Below the pieces are notes generated by a model. The model did no database searches. It saw only the letters and a program-made list of their open reading frames with translations, and was not told the origin of the DNA. A program made the position numbers and the translations under genes. Source: Sympetrum striolatum (taxonomy: Eukaryota; Arthropoda; Insecta; Odonata; Libellulidae). Taken from it: a DNA stretch of 64,000 nucleotides. The stretch covers positions 806,001 to 870,000 of the forward strand of contig CANPUZ010000031.1 of assembly GCA_947579665.1 (NCBI GenBank), written 5' to 3'. This document shows, piece after piece, positions 24,551-38,155 of the stretch; position 1 is the stretch's first letter; the number at the start of each line of letters is the position of its first letter.

Positions 24551-25627
24551 GGGGATCAAAAGTCTAACCATGTTCCACAAGTGCCACCGACTTGAAATTT
24601 TTACCACGTTATGGCCATGACGTGTAACCTCCAGGAAAAAGCCAACTTTGAACCTCGGTGTCATGGGTTCGATTCTAGAAGGCCCCAAAGTCGCGATTTT
24701 CCCCATAAGATTACATGGCGGGGATTTTCGAAAATTTTTTTGAGGCACTTACCGGAAAAGGAGAGAGTTGAAATTTGAGGGACCGCTAGATGCCATGCAT
24801 ATCTAAAGGAAACCATAAAGACATCTACGAATATTATCCTTGGTTCGATGCTAGGTCGGGGCAAAAATCGGCCGTTTAAAATGCATTGTGCCGATTTTTT
24901 AGAATTTTTTTAGACCCTTTCCCGATGACATAGAAATTTGAAATTCGGTATGAGGTTAGATACCATAAAAATATATCATAATCGAATTTTAAATATTCGC
25001 TGATGGTCCTTGGTTCGATCCCAGAGGGACATTTAAATTCCTCAATGCATTTCTTACGGAGATAACGGAAACAAATTTTAGGTACTTCCCGGCACGATAT
25101 CGACTTCAAACTTTGCATATAGAAAGATCAAGTCCATACAAATCAACCAGTGCATTCACAGCTATCAATGTGTCCTGGGTTCGACACCAGGTGTCTCTGC
25201 AATCAGAAGTTGATCCGATTTTTAGGAATTATTTTTAAATTTTGCCAATAATATAGAAACTTCAAATTCGGCAGATAGATAGAGATCATAAACAACTTTC
25301 AGAAACATTTTTTAGATTTCCAAGATCGTCCTTGGTTCGAATCCAGAGAGCCATTTAAATTCGTGAAAATTAGAACGACTTTTGAGGCAGTTGTAGCCCA
25401 TATTTCTGATTGAATTTTCACATATAGTAAGAGATGGTGATCTGCAATTGTGCTGCATAGTAAGTTTACAGTAAAGACCCGGGTTCGATGCAAGACGATG
25501 AATTTTCAGCGAATTTGAAGAAAAATTTCAATCCATTTTTTTCTTTTGATGGCCGTCCCGATATGATGCCTACATGAAAATAGTGTTGTCGATCTGCTTG
25601 CAGTATGCAAGCTACATTTTACTCGTA
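24551..25627 (+). repeat. Block 15, forward, cap B
   Basis: Starts GGGGATCAAAAGTCTAACCA (cap B). Six modules. First forward block with cap B. Confidence 0.85.
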
Positions 25628-25701
25628 CATATATATAGGTATATCCGGAGAAACGTCTATATATAATAGATATCCGGAGAAGCGTCTATATATCTATTAT
25701 A

Positions 25702-26772
25702 TACGAGTAAGATGTAGCTTGCATAATGCAAGCAGATCGGCAATACTAATTTCATATCGGCATCATATCCGGACCGTCCTCAAAAGAAAAAAAAAGAATT
25801 GAATGTTTTCTTAAAATTTACTGACATTTCATCGTCTGTCATCGAACCCGGGTCTTTACTGTGATCTCACTATGCAGCACAATAGAAGATTACCATCTCT
25901 AACTATGTGTGAAAATTCAAGCGGAAATATTGGCTACAACTGCCTCAAACGACGTTCTAATTTTCACGAATGTAAATGGCCTTCTGGATTCGAACAAAGA
26001 ACGATCTTGGAAATCCAAAAGATGCTTCTGGGAGTTATTTATGATCTCTATCTACATGCCAAATTTCAAGTTTCTATATTATTGGGAACGGTTTCAAAAT
26101 AATTCCTAAAAATCGGATCAACTTCTGAATGCAGAGACACCTGGTGTCGAACCTAGGTAATATTGTAAGCTGTGATTGCAAAGTTTGATTTGTAAGGATT
26201 GGCTATTCTATCATGCAAAGTTTGAAGTCGATAGCATGCCGGGAAGTACCTTAATTTTGTTTCCGTTATCTCCGTAAGAAATGCATTGAGACGTGCAAAT
26301 GGCCCTCTGGGATCGAACCAAGGACCATAAGGGAATATGTAAAATTTGATTATGAAATATAATTATGATATCTAACGCCATGCCAAATTTCAAGTTTCGA
26401 TGCCATCGGAAAAGGGTTCAAAAAAAATCTTAAATATCGCCGCAATGCATTTTAAACGGCCGATTTTTGCCCCGACCTAGCATCGAACCAAGGATAATAT
26501 TCGTAGATGTCTTTATGGTTTCCTTTTGATATGCACGGCATCTAACGATCCCTTGAGTTTCAACTCTCGCCTTTTCCGGGAAGTGCCTCAAAAAAATTTT
26601 CGAAAATTCCCGCCATGTATCCTTATGGAGAAAATCGCGACTTTGGGGCCTTCTGGAATCGAACCCATGAGGTTCAAAATCTCATTTTTTCTGGTGGTTA
26701 CACGTAATGGCCAATACGTCGTTAAAATTTCAAGTCGATGACGCTTCTAGTTTAGGCTCTGAATTAGTATCC
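25702..26772 (-). repeat. Block 16, reverse, cap A with B-type spacer
   Basis: Mosaic: B-type M2-M1 spacer (TTTTCCGGGAAGTGCCTCAA) but cap A at the end, followed by (CTAT)n. A small deletion removes the words between CCCATGA and GGTTCAAA of M1. Confidence 0.8.
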
Positions 26773-26828
26773 TATCTATCTATCTATCTATCTATATCCT
26801 TGAATGAATCCGGAGAAGCATCTATATG

Positions 26829-27930
26829 TAACGAGCAAAATGTTGCTTGCATACTGCAAGCAAATCGACAACACTAATTTCATATCGGCAACATATCGGG
26901 ACGGACATCAAAAGAAAAAAAAAATTCAAAATATTCGTAGAATTCGCTGCAATTTAATCGCCTGGCAGCGAACCCCGGTCTTCCTGGTGTACTAACTATG
27001 CAGCAAAATAGAAGATTACCATATCAAACTATGTGTGAAAATTCTAGCAAAACTATTAGGTGCAACTACCTCAAACGTCGTCCTACTATTCACATACACT
27101 CCTTATTTGAGAAATTATAATGTGCTCTGGCATCGAACCCAGGAACAGCATGGTCTTATCTATTTTTTTTCTTAAACAAAGTGTTAATATACATCTTCCA
27201 TCTAAGCAAGAGCTCCCTTACATATCGATAAATGCATAAAAAAATTATGAAAAGATACCCCATAGTATTATATATGGGGGATATTTTTACCGCCCGGCAT
27301 CGAACCCGGGTCTTTCAGGCAATACTTTCTATGCAGCACAACAGAAAAACACCATCTCTAACCGCGTATGCAAATTCAAGCAGAAATATTGGTTACAACT
27401 GCCTCAAATGACGTCCTACTTTTCCTTTATATTCCTTATGAGAGAAACGTTATTGTGCTCTGGCTTCGAACCCAGGAACAGTACGGTCTTATGAAAATTT
27501 TTTTCTAAAACTTATTCGTACCATACATCTTCCAGCCAAGCACGAACATCCTATCATTTCGATAAGTGCATCTAAAAAAATAATGAAAAACGGCTCCCAT
27601 GTATTTTAAAGGGCAGATCTTTGCATCGTCCTAGCATCGAACCCAGGATAACTTTTGTAAAAGTCATTGATGTTTTCGAAAGTCCAAGACCATAAATATA
27701 GGCACCTTGAGTTTTACTTCTCTACCTATCCGGAAAGTATTTTTTTTTAATTCCCGAAAATCACGGCAATGCATTCAAACGGGAAAAATCGGGACTTTGG
27801 GGCCCTCTGGAATCGAACCTATGACACTGAGGATCAAAGTCTCTTTTTTCCTGGGGGTTTCACGTTATGGCCAATATGTCATAAAAATTTCAGATCAATG
27901 ACGCTTGTAGTTTAGGCTGTGAATTTGTAT
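26829..27930 (-). repeat. Block 17, reverse, cap A, type II
   Basis: Near-identical to block 26 over its whole length and to inverted block 5. Start is slightly changed (GTAACGAGCAAAATG). Confidence 0.85.
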
Positions 27931-27963
27931 CCTATCTATCTATCTATCTATATAGGTATATAT

Positions 27964-28029
27964 ATGAATGAATCCGGAGAAGCATCTATATTTAATAGAT
28001 AAGATAGATGCTTCTCCGGATTCATTCAT
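27964..28029. repeat. Junction palindrome, 24-bp arms
   Basis: 27964-27987 inverted at 28006-28029; AT-rich spacer. Followed by ATACCCAG repeats to 28058. Confidence 0.9.
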
Positions 28030-28059
28030 GATATACCCAGATACCCAGATACCCAGATA

Positions 28060-28922
28060 GGATACTAATTCACAGGCTAAACTACTGGCGTCATTGACTC
28101 GACTACTTTTCACGGATTTGAATGGCTCTCTGGATTCGAACCAAGGACGATCTTGGAAATCTAAAATATATTTCAGAAACTTATTTATGATCTCTATCTA
28201 TGTGCCGAATTTCAAGTTTCTATTTTATAAGGAAAGGTTACAAAATAATTCCCAAAAATCGGATCAACTTCTGATTTCAGAGACACCTGGTGTCGAACCC
28301 AGGAAATATTGTAAGATGTGAATAGATAGTTTGATTTGTAAGGACTTGCTTTTGTATCATGCAAAGTTTGAAGTCGACAGCATGCCAGGAAGTACCTAAA
28401 TTTTTTTTCCGTTATCTCCGTAAGAAATGCATTGAGAAGTGCAAATGTCCTCTACGATCGAACCAAGGACCTTCAGCAAATATGTAAAATTTGATTATGA
28501 TATATTTTTATGGTATCTAACATCATACCGAATTTCAAGTTTCTATGCCATCGGAAAAGGGTCCAAAAAATCTTAAAAATCGCCACAATGCATTTTAAAC
28601 GGCCGATTTTTGCCCCAACCAAGCATCGAACCAAGGATAATATTCGTAGATGTCTTCATGGTTTCCTTAAGATATGCACTGCATCTAGCGATCCCTTGAA
28701 TTTCAACTCTCTCCCTGTCCGGGAAGTGCCTCAAAAATTTTTTTGAAAATCCCCGCCATGTACTCTTATGGGAAAAATCGCGACTTTGGGGCCTTCTGGA
28801 ATCGAACCCACGACACCGAGGTTCAAAGTCGGATTTATTCTGGAGGTTACACGTCATGGCCATTTCGTCGTAAAAATTTCAAGTCGTTGGCACTTGTGGA
28901 ACATGGTTAGAATTTTGATCCC
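28060..28922. repeat. Block 18, fold-back chimera
   Basis: Begins with forward cap A (GGATACTAATTCACAGGC) and after about 45 bases switches to reverse sequence at M5 (ACTACTTTTCACGG), then continues to cap B. Orientation switch near 28105. M6 is lost. Confidence 0.8.
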
Positions 28923-28949
28923 ATATGAATGAATGAATGTGTATATAGG

Positions 28950-30021
28950 TACGAGTAAAATGTAGCTTATATACTGCAAGCAGATCGGCAATACTAATTC
29001 ATATCGGCATCATATCGGGACGGTCCTCAAAAGAAAAACAAAGGACAAAGGAATGAAATTTTTCTTAAAATTCGCTGAAATTTCATCGTTTGGCATCGAA
29101 CCCGGGTATTCCTGGCGAAATTACTATGCAGCACAAAAGAAAATCACCATCTCTAACTATGTGTGAAAATTCAAGCAGAAATATTGGCTACAACTGCCTC
29201 AAAAGACGTTCTAATTTTCACGAATGTAAATGGCTCTCTGGATTCGAACCAAGGACGATCTAGGAAATTTAAAAAACGTTTTTGACATATATCTATGTTC
29301 TCTATCTGTATGCCTAATTTCATGTTTTAATATTATTGTGAAGAGGTTTAAATTAATTCTTAAAAATCGGATAATTTACTGATTGTAGAGACGCCTGCTG
29401 TCGAACCCAGGAAATATTGGTAGCTGTAAATGCACAGTATGACTTATTAAGACTTCATCTTATTTCATACAAATTTTGTAGTCGATATCATGCCGGGAAG
29501 TACCTAAAACGTTTTACTGTTATCTCCATAAGAAATGCATGGAGGAAGGTAAATGGCCCTCAGTGATCGAACCAAGGACCATCAGCGAAAATTGAAATTT
29601 GATTATGAAATATATGTATGATCTCCAACCTCATGCCGAATTTTAAGTTTCCTAGCCGTCGGGAAAGGGTCCAAAAAAAATCTTAAAAATCGCCACAATG
29701 CATTTTAAACGGCCGATTTTTGCCTCGACCTAGCATCGAACCCAGGTTATTTTCCGTAAAAATCATTTGTGTTTTCGATAGATCATGACCATATATAAAG
29801 GCTCCTAGAGTTTCGATTCTCTACCTATCCGGGAAGTATTTTTTAAAAATTACCGAAAATCTAAGCAATACATTTAAACGGAAAAAATCGGGACTTTGGG
29901 GCCCTCTGGAATCGAACCCATGACACTGAGGATGAAAATCACAATTTTTCTGGCGGTTAATTGTTATGGCCAATACGCAGTAAAAATTTGAACTCAATCA
30001 CGCTTGTAGTTTAGGCTGCGA
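28950..30021 (-). repeat. Block 19, reverse, cap A
   Basis: Six modules. Terminal hairpin degraded on one arm (GCTTATATACTGCAAGC). Confidence 0.85.
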
Positions 30022-30145
30022 ATTTGTATCCTATCTATCTATATACCTATCTATATACCTATCTATATACCTATCTATATATATGAATGAATCCGGAGAA
30101 GCATCTATATATAATAGATATCCGGAGAAACGTCTATATATAATA
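30022..30145. repeat. Junction with (CTATCTATATAC)n and CCGGAGAAGC motifs
   Basis: Several CTATCTATATACC units, then two copies of the CCGGAGAA(G/A)C-GTCTATATATAATAGA motif. Confidence 0.8.
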
Positions 30146-31223
30146 GACGAGAGCAAAGTAGCTAGCATACTGCAAGCAGATCGGCAATATTATTTTATTT
30201 CGGCATCATATCTAGACGGTCCTCAAAAGAAAAAAAAAAGGATTGAAAATATTCTTAAAATTCGCTTCAATTTTAGCGTCTTGCATCGAACCCGGGTCTT
30301 CCTGGTGAACTTACTAAGCGGCACAATAGAAGATAACTATATCTAACTATGTGTGAAAATTCAAGCAGAAATATTTGCTACAACTGCTTCAAACGACGTT
30401 TTACTTTTCACGAATGTAAATGGCTCTCTGGATTCGAACCAAGGACGATCGTGGGAATCTAAAACACGTTTCTGAAAGTTATTTATGATCTCTATCTATA
30501 TGCCGAATTTCAAGTTTCTATATTATTGGGAAAGGTTTCAAAATAATTCCTAAAAATCGGATCAACTTCTGATTGCAGAGACACCTGGTGTCGAACCAAG
30601 ACACATTGATAGCCGTGAATGCCCAGTTTGATTTCTTTGGACTTGCTCTACTAACATGCAAAGTATGAAGTCGATAGCATGCCGGGAAGTGCCTTAATTT
30701 TGTTTCCGTTATCTCCATAAGAAATGCATTGAGAAATGCAAAGGGCCCTCTGGGATCGAACCAAGGACCATAAGGGATTATGTAAAATTTGATTATGAAA
30801 TATAATTATGATATCTAACGCTATGCTGAATTTCAAGTTTCTATGCCATCGGAAAAGGGTTCAAAAAAAAACTTTAAAATCGCCGCAATGCATTCTAAAC
30901 GGCCGATTTTTGCCCCGACCTAGCATCGAACCAAGGATAATATTCGTAGATGTCTTTATGGTTTCCTTTTGATATGCGCGGCATCTAGTGATCCCTCGAG
31001 TTTCAACTCACTCCTTTTCCGGGAAGTGCCTCAAATAAATTTTCGAAAACCCCCGCCATGTAATCTTATGGGGAAAATCGCGACTTTGGGGCCTCCTGGA
31101 ATCGAACCCATGACACCGAAGTTCAAAGTCGGCTTTTTCCTGGAGGTTACACGTTATGGCCAATATGTCTTAAAAATTTCAAGGCATTGGCACTCTTGGA
31201 ACATGGTTAGAATATTGATCCCC
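30146..31223 (-). repeat. Block 20, reverse, cap B
   Basis: Six modules; block start degraded (GACGAGAGCAAAGTAGCTAG). The M4 box is shortened (GTGTCGAACCAAGACAC). Confidence 0.8.
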
Positions 31224-31279
31224 TATGAATGTATATCTATTATATATAGACGCTTCTCCGGATATACCTATATATAAGT

Positions 31280-32358
31280 TACGAGTAAAATGTTGCTTGC
31301 ATACTGCAAGCAGATCGGCAATATTTTTTTATTTCGGCATCATATCGGGCGGTCCTCAAAAGAAAAAACAAAGGATTAAAAATATTCTGAAAATTCGCTT
31401 CAATTTAATCGTCTGGCATCGAATCCGGGTCTTCCTGGTGAACTTACTATGCAGCACAATAGAAGATCACCATCTCTAACTATGTGTGAAAATTCAAGCA
31501 GAAATATTGGCTGCAACTGCCTCAAACGACCTTCTACTTTTCACGAATGTAAATGGCTCTCTGGATTCGAACCAAGGACGATCTTGGAAATCTAAAATAT
31601 GTTTCTAAAAGTTATTTATGATCTCTATCTATATGCCGTATTTCAAGTTTCTATATTATCGGTAAAGGTTTCAAAATAATTCCTAAAAATCGGATCAACT
31701 TCTGATTGCAGAGACACCTGGTGTCGAACCCAGGAAATATTGTAAGATGTGAATAGATAGTTTGATTTGTAAGGACTTGCTTTTGTATCATGCAAAGTTT
31801 GAAGTCGACAGCATGCCAGGAAGTACCTAAATTTTTTTTCCGTTATCTCCGTAAGAAATGCATTGAGAAGTGCAAATGGCCCTCTGGGATCGAACCAAGG
31901 ACCATCAGCGAAAAGGTAAAATTTGATTATGAAATATATTCATGGCATCTATGCACGTGCTGAGTTTCAAATATCCATGTTATCGGAAAAGGATCCAAAA
32001 AAAATCTTCAAAATCGCCGCAATGCATTTTAAACGGCTGATTTTTTCCCAGACCTAGTATCGAACCATGGACCATATCCGGCGATGTCTTTCCGATTTAC
32101 GTTGGAGTTTTACGGCTTCTAGCGATCCCTCAAATTTCAACTCTCTACCTTTCCCGGGAAGTGCACCAAACAAATTTTCGAAAATCCCCGCCATGTATCC
32201 TTATGGAGAAAATCGCTACTTTGGGGCCTTCTGGAATCGAACCCATGACACCGATGTTCAAAGTCGGCTTTTTCCTGGAGGTTACACGTCATGGCCATTA
32301 CGTCGTAAAAATTTCAAGTCGGTGGCACTTGTGGAACATGGTTAGAATTTTGATCCCC
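31280..32358 (-). repeat. Block 21, reverse, cap B
   Basis: Six modules with intact box cores. Shares the M4-M3 interval almost exactly with block 18 (CAGCATGCCAGGAAGTACC). Confidence 0.85.
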
Positions 32359-32409
32359 TATATATATATCTATTATATATAGACGCTTCTCCGGATATAC
32401 CTATATATA

Positions 32410-33483
32410 TACGAGTAAAATGTAGCTTGCATACTGCAAGCAGATCGGCAATACTAATTTCATATCGGCATCATATCGGGACGGTCCTCAAAAGAAAAAA
32501 AAAGATTGAAATTTTTCTTAAAATTCGCTGAAATTTCATCGTCTGGCAGCGAACCCGGGTCTTACTGGTGAACTTACTGTGCAGCACTATAGAAGATCAC
32601 CATCTCTAGCTATGTATGAAAATTCGAACAGAAATATTGGCAACAACTGCTTCAAAAGACGTTATAATTTTCACGATTGTAAATGGCTCTCGGGACTCGA
32701 ACCAAGGACGATCTTGGAAATCTAAAAGATGTTTCAGAAAGTTATTAATTATCTCTATCTATATGCAGAATTTCAAGTTTCTATATTATTGGGAAAGGTT
32801 TCAAAATAATTCCTAAAAGTCAGATCAACTTCTGATTGCAGAGACACCTGGTGTCGAACCCAGGACATATTGTAAGCTGTGAATGCACCATTTGATTTAT
32901 AAAGACTTGCTCTTTTATCATGCAAAGTTTGAAGTCGATAGAATGCCGGGAAGTACCTAAATTTTGTTTCCGTTATCTCCGTAAGAAATGCATTGAGAAG
33001 TTCAAATGGCCCTCTGGGATCGAACCAAGGACCATCAGCGAGTTCTAAAATTTTATTATAAAATATATTTATGTTATATATATACGTGCCAAGTTTCAAG
33101 TTTCCAAGTCATCTTTAAGTAATTAAAAAAAATCTTAAAGATCGCTATGTAAATTAAACGGGAGAATATTTGCCCTAGCCTAGGGTCGAACCAAGGATAA
33201 TCTTTGTAGATGTCTTTGTGGTTTCCTTTAGATATACACGGCATCTAGCGATCCCTCGAATTTCAACTCTCTCCTTTTCCGGGAAGTGCCTCAAAAAAAT
33301 TTTCGAAAATCCCCGCCATGTAATCTTATGTGGAAAATCGCGACTTTGGGGCCTTCTGGAATCGAACCCATGACACCGAGGTTCAAAGTCGGCTTTTTCC
33401 TGGAGGTTACACGTCATGGCCATAACGTCGTAAAATTTTCAAGTCGGTGGCACTTGTGGAACATGGTTAGAATTTTGATCCCC
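32410..33483 (-). repeat. Block 22, reverse, cap B
   Basis: CGAACC cores at 32550, 32698, 32855, 33021, 33187 and 33363 (intervals 148, 157, 166, 166, 176). This is the mirror image of the forward spacing series. Confidence 0.9.
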
Positions 33484-33555
33484 TATGAATGTATATATAT
33501 ATAGGTATATCCGGAGAAGCGTCTATATATAATAGATACACTCATTCATTCATTA

Positions 33556-34635
33556 GGGATCAAAAGTCTAACCATGTTCCACAAATGCCACAGACTTGAA
33601 ATTTTTACGACGTATTGGCCATGACGTGAAACCTCTAGAAAAAATCCGACTTAGTATCTCAGTGTCATGGGTTCGATTCCAGAAGGCCCCAAAGTCCCGA
33701 TTTTCTCCATAAGGATACATGGTGAGGATTTTCGAAAATTTTTTTGAGGCACTTCCCGGACAAGTACAGAGTTGAAATTCGAGGGATCGCTAGATGCCGT
33801 AGATATCCAACGAAAACCAAAAAGACATAGCCGAACATGGTCCATGGTTCGATGCTAGGTCGGGGCAAAAATCGGCCGTTTAAAATGCATTGCGGCGATT
33901 TTTAAGATTTTATTTGGACCATCTGCCGATGGCATAGAAACTTGAAATTCGGCATGAGGTTAGATATCATGAATATATTTCATAATCAAATTTGACATGT
34001 TCGCTGATGGTCCTTGGTTCGATCCCAGAGGACCATTTAAACTTCTCAATGCATTTCTTACGGAGATAAAGGAAACAAAATTTAGGTACTTCCCGGCACG
34101 CTATTGACTTCAAACTTCGCATGTTACAAGAACAAATCTTAACAAATCAAACTGTGCATTCATATCTTACAATATTTCCTGGGTTCAACACCAGGTGCCT
34201 CTGCAATAAGAAGTTGATCCGATTTTTAGGAATTATTTAAAAACCTTTCTCTATATTATAGAAACTTGAAATTCGGCATATAGATAGAGATCATAAATAT
34301 CTTTCAAAAACATTTTTTAGATTTCCAAGATCGTCCTTGGTTCGAGTCCCGAGAGCCATTCACATTCGTAAAAATTAGAACGTCTTTTGAGGCAGTTGTA
34401 ACCAATATTTCAGCTTGAATTTAAACACATAGTTAGAGATGGTGATCTTCTATTTTGTTTCATAGTAGGTTTACCAGTAAGACCCGGGTTTGATGCCAGA
34501 CGATAAATTTCAGCGAATTTTCAGAAAAAATTAAATCTTTTTTTTTTTTTCTTTTGAGGACCGTCCCGATATAATGCCGATATGAAATTAGTGTTGTCGA
34601 TCTGCTTGCAGTATGCAAGCGACATTTTACTCGTA
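33556..34635 (+). repeat. Block 23, forward, cap B
   Basis: Six modules; M4 box GGTTCAACACC, M6 box GGTTTGATGCC. Its left end faces reverse block 22 across an AT junction with the CCGGAGAAGC motif; its hairpin end faces block 24. Confidence 0.85.
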
Positions 34636-34647
34636 TATATATATAGG

Positions 34648-35726
34648 TACGAGTAAAATGTAGCTTGCATACTGCAAGCAGATCGACAACACTAATTTCA
34701 TCTCGGCATCATATCGGGACCGTCTTCAAAAGAAAAAAAAGGGGATTGAAAATATTCTTTAAATTCGCTGCAAGTTATTCGTCCGGCATCGAACCCGGGT
34801 CTTTTTGGTGATACACACTATGCAGCACAATAGAATTTCTCCATCTCTAACTATGTGTGAAAATTCAAGCAAATATATTGGGCGCAGCTGCCTCAAAAGA
34901 CGCTCTAATGTTTACGAATGTAAATGGCTCTCGGGACTCGAACCAAGGACGATCGTGGAAATTTAAAAAATGTTTCTGAAAGTTATTAATGATCTCAATC
35001 CATATGCCAAATTTCAAGTTTCTATATTATTGGGAAAGGTTTCAAAATAATTCCTAAAAATCGGATCAACTTCTGATTGCAGAGACACCTGGTGTCGAAC
35101 CCAGGACACATTGATAGTTATGAATGCATAGTTTGATTTGTTAAGACTGGTTCTTCTATCACGCTAAGTTTTAAGTCGATAGAGTGTCGGGAAGAACCTA
35201 AAATTTGTTTCCGTTATCTCCATAAGAAATGCATTGAGAAATGTAAATGGCGCCCTGGGATCGAACCAAGGACCATCACGGAACATCTAAAATTTGATTA
35301 TGAAATATATTTATAATCTCCAACTCCATGCCGAATTTCAAGTTTCCATGTCATCGGGAAGGGGTCCAAAAAAAATCTTAAAAATCGCCACAATACATTT
35401 TAAACGGCCGATTTTTGCCTCGACCTAGCATCGAACCCAGGACATTTTCCGTAAAACTAATTTATGTTTTCGATAGATCATGACCATATATAAAGGTTCC
35501 TAGAGATTCGATTCTCTACCTATCCGGGAAGTATTTTTTAAAAATTCCCGAAAATCAAAGCAATGCATTTAAACGGGAAAAATCGAGACTTTGGGGCCCT
35601 CTGGAATCGAACCCATGACACTGAGAATCAAAATCGCAATTTTTCTGGCGGTTACACTCTATGGCCAATATGTCGTAAAAATTTCAAGTCAATGACGCTT
35701 GTGGTTTGGCCTGTGAGTTTGTATCC
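34648..35726 (-). repeat. Block 24, reverse, cap A
   Basis: Six modules. Together with block 23 forms a head-to-head hairpin junction at 34600-34680 around a short (TA)n. Confidence 0.85.
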
Positions 35727-35839
35727 ATCTATATATATATATGAATATATATATGGATACATGAATGAATCCGGAGAAGCATCTATATATAATAGATATG
35801 AATGAATCCGGAGAAGCATCTATATATAATAGATACCTA

Positions 35840-36915
35840 TACGAGTAAAATGTAGCTTGCATACTGCAAGCAGATCGGCAATACTAATTTCACATCGGCA
35901 TAATATCGGGACGGTCCTCATAAGAAAAAAAAGGATTGTAATTTTTCTTAAAATTCGCTGAAATTTCATCATCTGGCATCGAACCCGTGTCTTACTGGTG
36001 AACCTACTATGAAGCACAATAGAAGATCACCATCTCTAACTATGTGTGAAAATTGAAGCAGAAATATTGGCTACAACTGCCTCAATAGACGTTCTAATTT
36101 TCACGAATGTAAATGGCTGTCTGGATTCGAACCATGGACGATCTTGAAAATGTAAAAGATGTTTCGGAATGTTATTTATGATTTCTACCCATATGCCGAA
36201 TTTCAAATTTCTATATTATTGGGAAAGGTTTCAAAATAATTCCTAAAAATCGGATCAACTTCTGATTGTAGAGACACCTGGTGTCGAACCCAGGACATAT
36301 TGTAAGCTGTGAATTCACAGTTTGATTTGTAAAGAATTGTTCTTGTATCTTGCAAAGTTTGAAGTCGATAGCATGCCGGGAAGTACCTTAATTTTGATTC
36401 CGTTATCTCCGTAAGAAATGCATTGAGAAGTGCAAATGGCTCTCTGGGATCGAACCAAGGACCATCAGCGAACATGTAAAATTTGATTATGATATAATTT
36501 CATGATATCTATCCACGTGCCGAATTTCAAGTTTCCATGCCATCGGAAAAGGATCCAAAAAAATTCTTCAAAATCGCCGCAATGCATTTTAAACGGCCTA
36601 TTTTTGCCCCAACGTAGCATCGAACCATGGACCATATTCGGCGATGTCTTTTTTATTTTCGTTGGATATGCACGGCTTCTAGCGATCCCTCGAATTTCAA
36701 CTCTCTCCTTTTCCGGGAAGTGCCTCAAAAAAATTTTCGAAAATCCCTGCCATGTAATCTTATGGGGAAAATCGCGACTTTGGGGCCTTCTGGAATCGAA
36801 CCCATGACACCGAGGTTCAAAGTCGGCTTTTTCCTGGAGGTTACACGTCATGGCCATAACGTCGTAAAATTTTCAAGTCAATGACGCTTTTGGTTTAGCC
36901 TGTGAATTTGTATCC
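35840..36915 (-). repeat. Block 25, reverse, cap A on a B-type M1
   Basis: M1 is of the cap B subtype (GACACCGAGGTTCAAAGTCG) but the end is cap A (TTTAGCCTGTGAATTTGTAT). Clear recombinant. Confidence 0.85.
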
Positions 36916-36918
36916 TAT

Positions 36919-36974
36919 CTGGGTATCTGGGTATCTGGGTATCTGGGTATCTGGGTATCTGGGTATCTGGGTAT
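36919..36974. repeat. (CTGGGTAT)7 minisatellite
   Basis: Seven perfect 8-base units directly after block 25. The reverse complement of the same unit occurs before block 18 (ATACCCAG at 28033-28058). Confidence 0.95.
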
Positions 36975-37032
36975 ATATATGAATGAATCCGGAGAAGCAT
37001 CTATATATAATAGATATTCATATATATAAATA

Positions 37033-38137
37033 TACGAGTAAAATGTAGCTTGCATACTGCAAGCAGATCGACAACACTAATTTCATATCGGCATCATATA
37101 CCGGGACGGACATCAAAAGAAAAAAAAAATTCAAAATATTCGTAGAATTCGCTGCAATTTAATCACCTGGCAGCGAACCCCGGTCTTCCTGGTGTACTTA
37201 CTATGCAGCAAAATAGAAAATTACTATATCAAACTATGTGTGAAAATTCAAGCAAAACTATTAGGTGCAACTACCTCAAACGACGTCCTACTATTCACAT
37301 ACACTCCTTATTTGAGAAATTATAATGTGCTCTGGCATCGAACCCAGGAACAGCATGGTCTTATCTATTTTTTTTCTTAAACAAAGTGTTAATATACATC
37401 TTCCATCTAAGCAAGAGCTCCCTTACATATCGATAAATGCATTAAAAAATTATGAAAAGATACCCCATAGTATTATATATGGGTGATATTTTTACTGCCC
37501 GGCATCGAACCCGGGTCTTTCAGGCAATACTTTCTATGCAGCACAAAAGAAAAACACCATCTCTAACCGCGTATGCAAATTCAAGCAGAAATATTGGTTA
37601 CAACTGCCTCAAATGACGTCCTACTTTTCCTTTATATTCCTTATGAGAGAAACGTTATTGTGCTCTGGCTTCGAACCCAGGAACAGTACGGTCTTATGAA
37701 AATTTTTTTCTAAAACTTATTCGTACCATACATCTTCCAGCCAAGCACGAACATCCTATCATTTCGATAAGTGCATCTAAAAAAATAATGAAAAACGGCT
37801 CCCATGTATTTTAAAGGGCAGATCTTTGCATCGTCCTAGCATCGAACCCAGGATAACTTTTGTAAAAGTCATTGATGTTTTCGAAAGTCCAAGACCATAA
37901 ATATAGGCACCTTGAGTTTTACTTCTCTACCTATCCGGAAAGTATTTTTTTTTAATTCCCGAAAATCACGGCAATGCATTCAAACGGGAAAAATCGGGAC
38001 TTTGGGGCCCTCTGGAATCGAACCTATGACACTGAGGATCAAAGTCTCTTTTTTCCTAGGGGTTTCACGTTATGGCCAATATGTCATAAAAATTTCAGAT
38101 CAATGACGCTTGTAGTTTAGGCTGTGAATTTGTATCC
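37033..38137 (-). repeat. Block 26, reverse, cap A, type II
   Basis: Almost base-for-base equal to block 17; only scattered differences seen by eye, for example an inserted CC in CATATACCGGG at about 37095. Confidence 0.85.
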
Positions 38138-38155
38138 TATCTATCTATATAGGTA

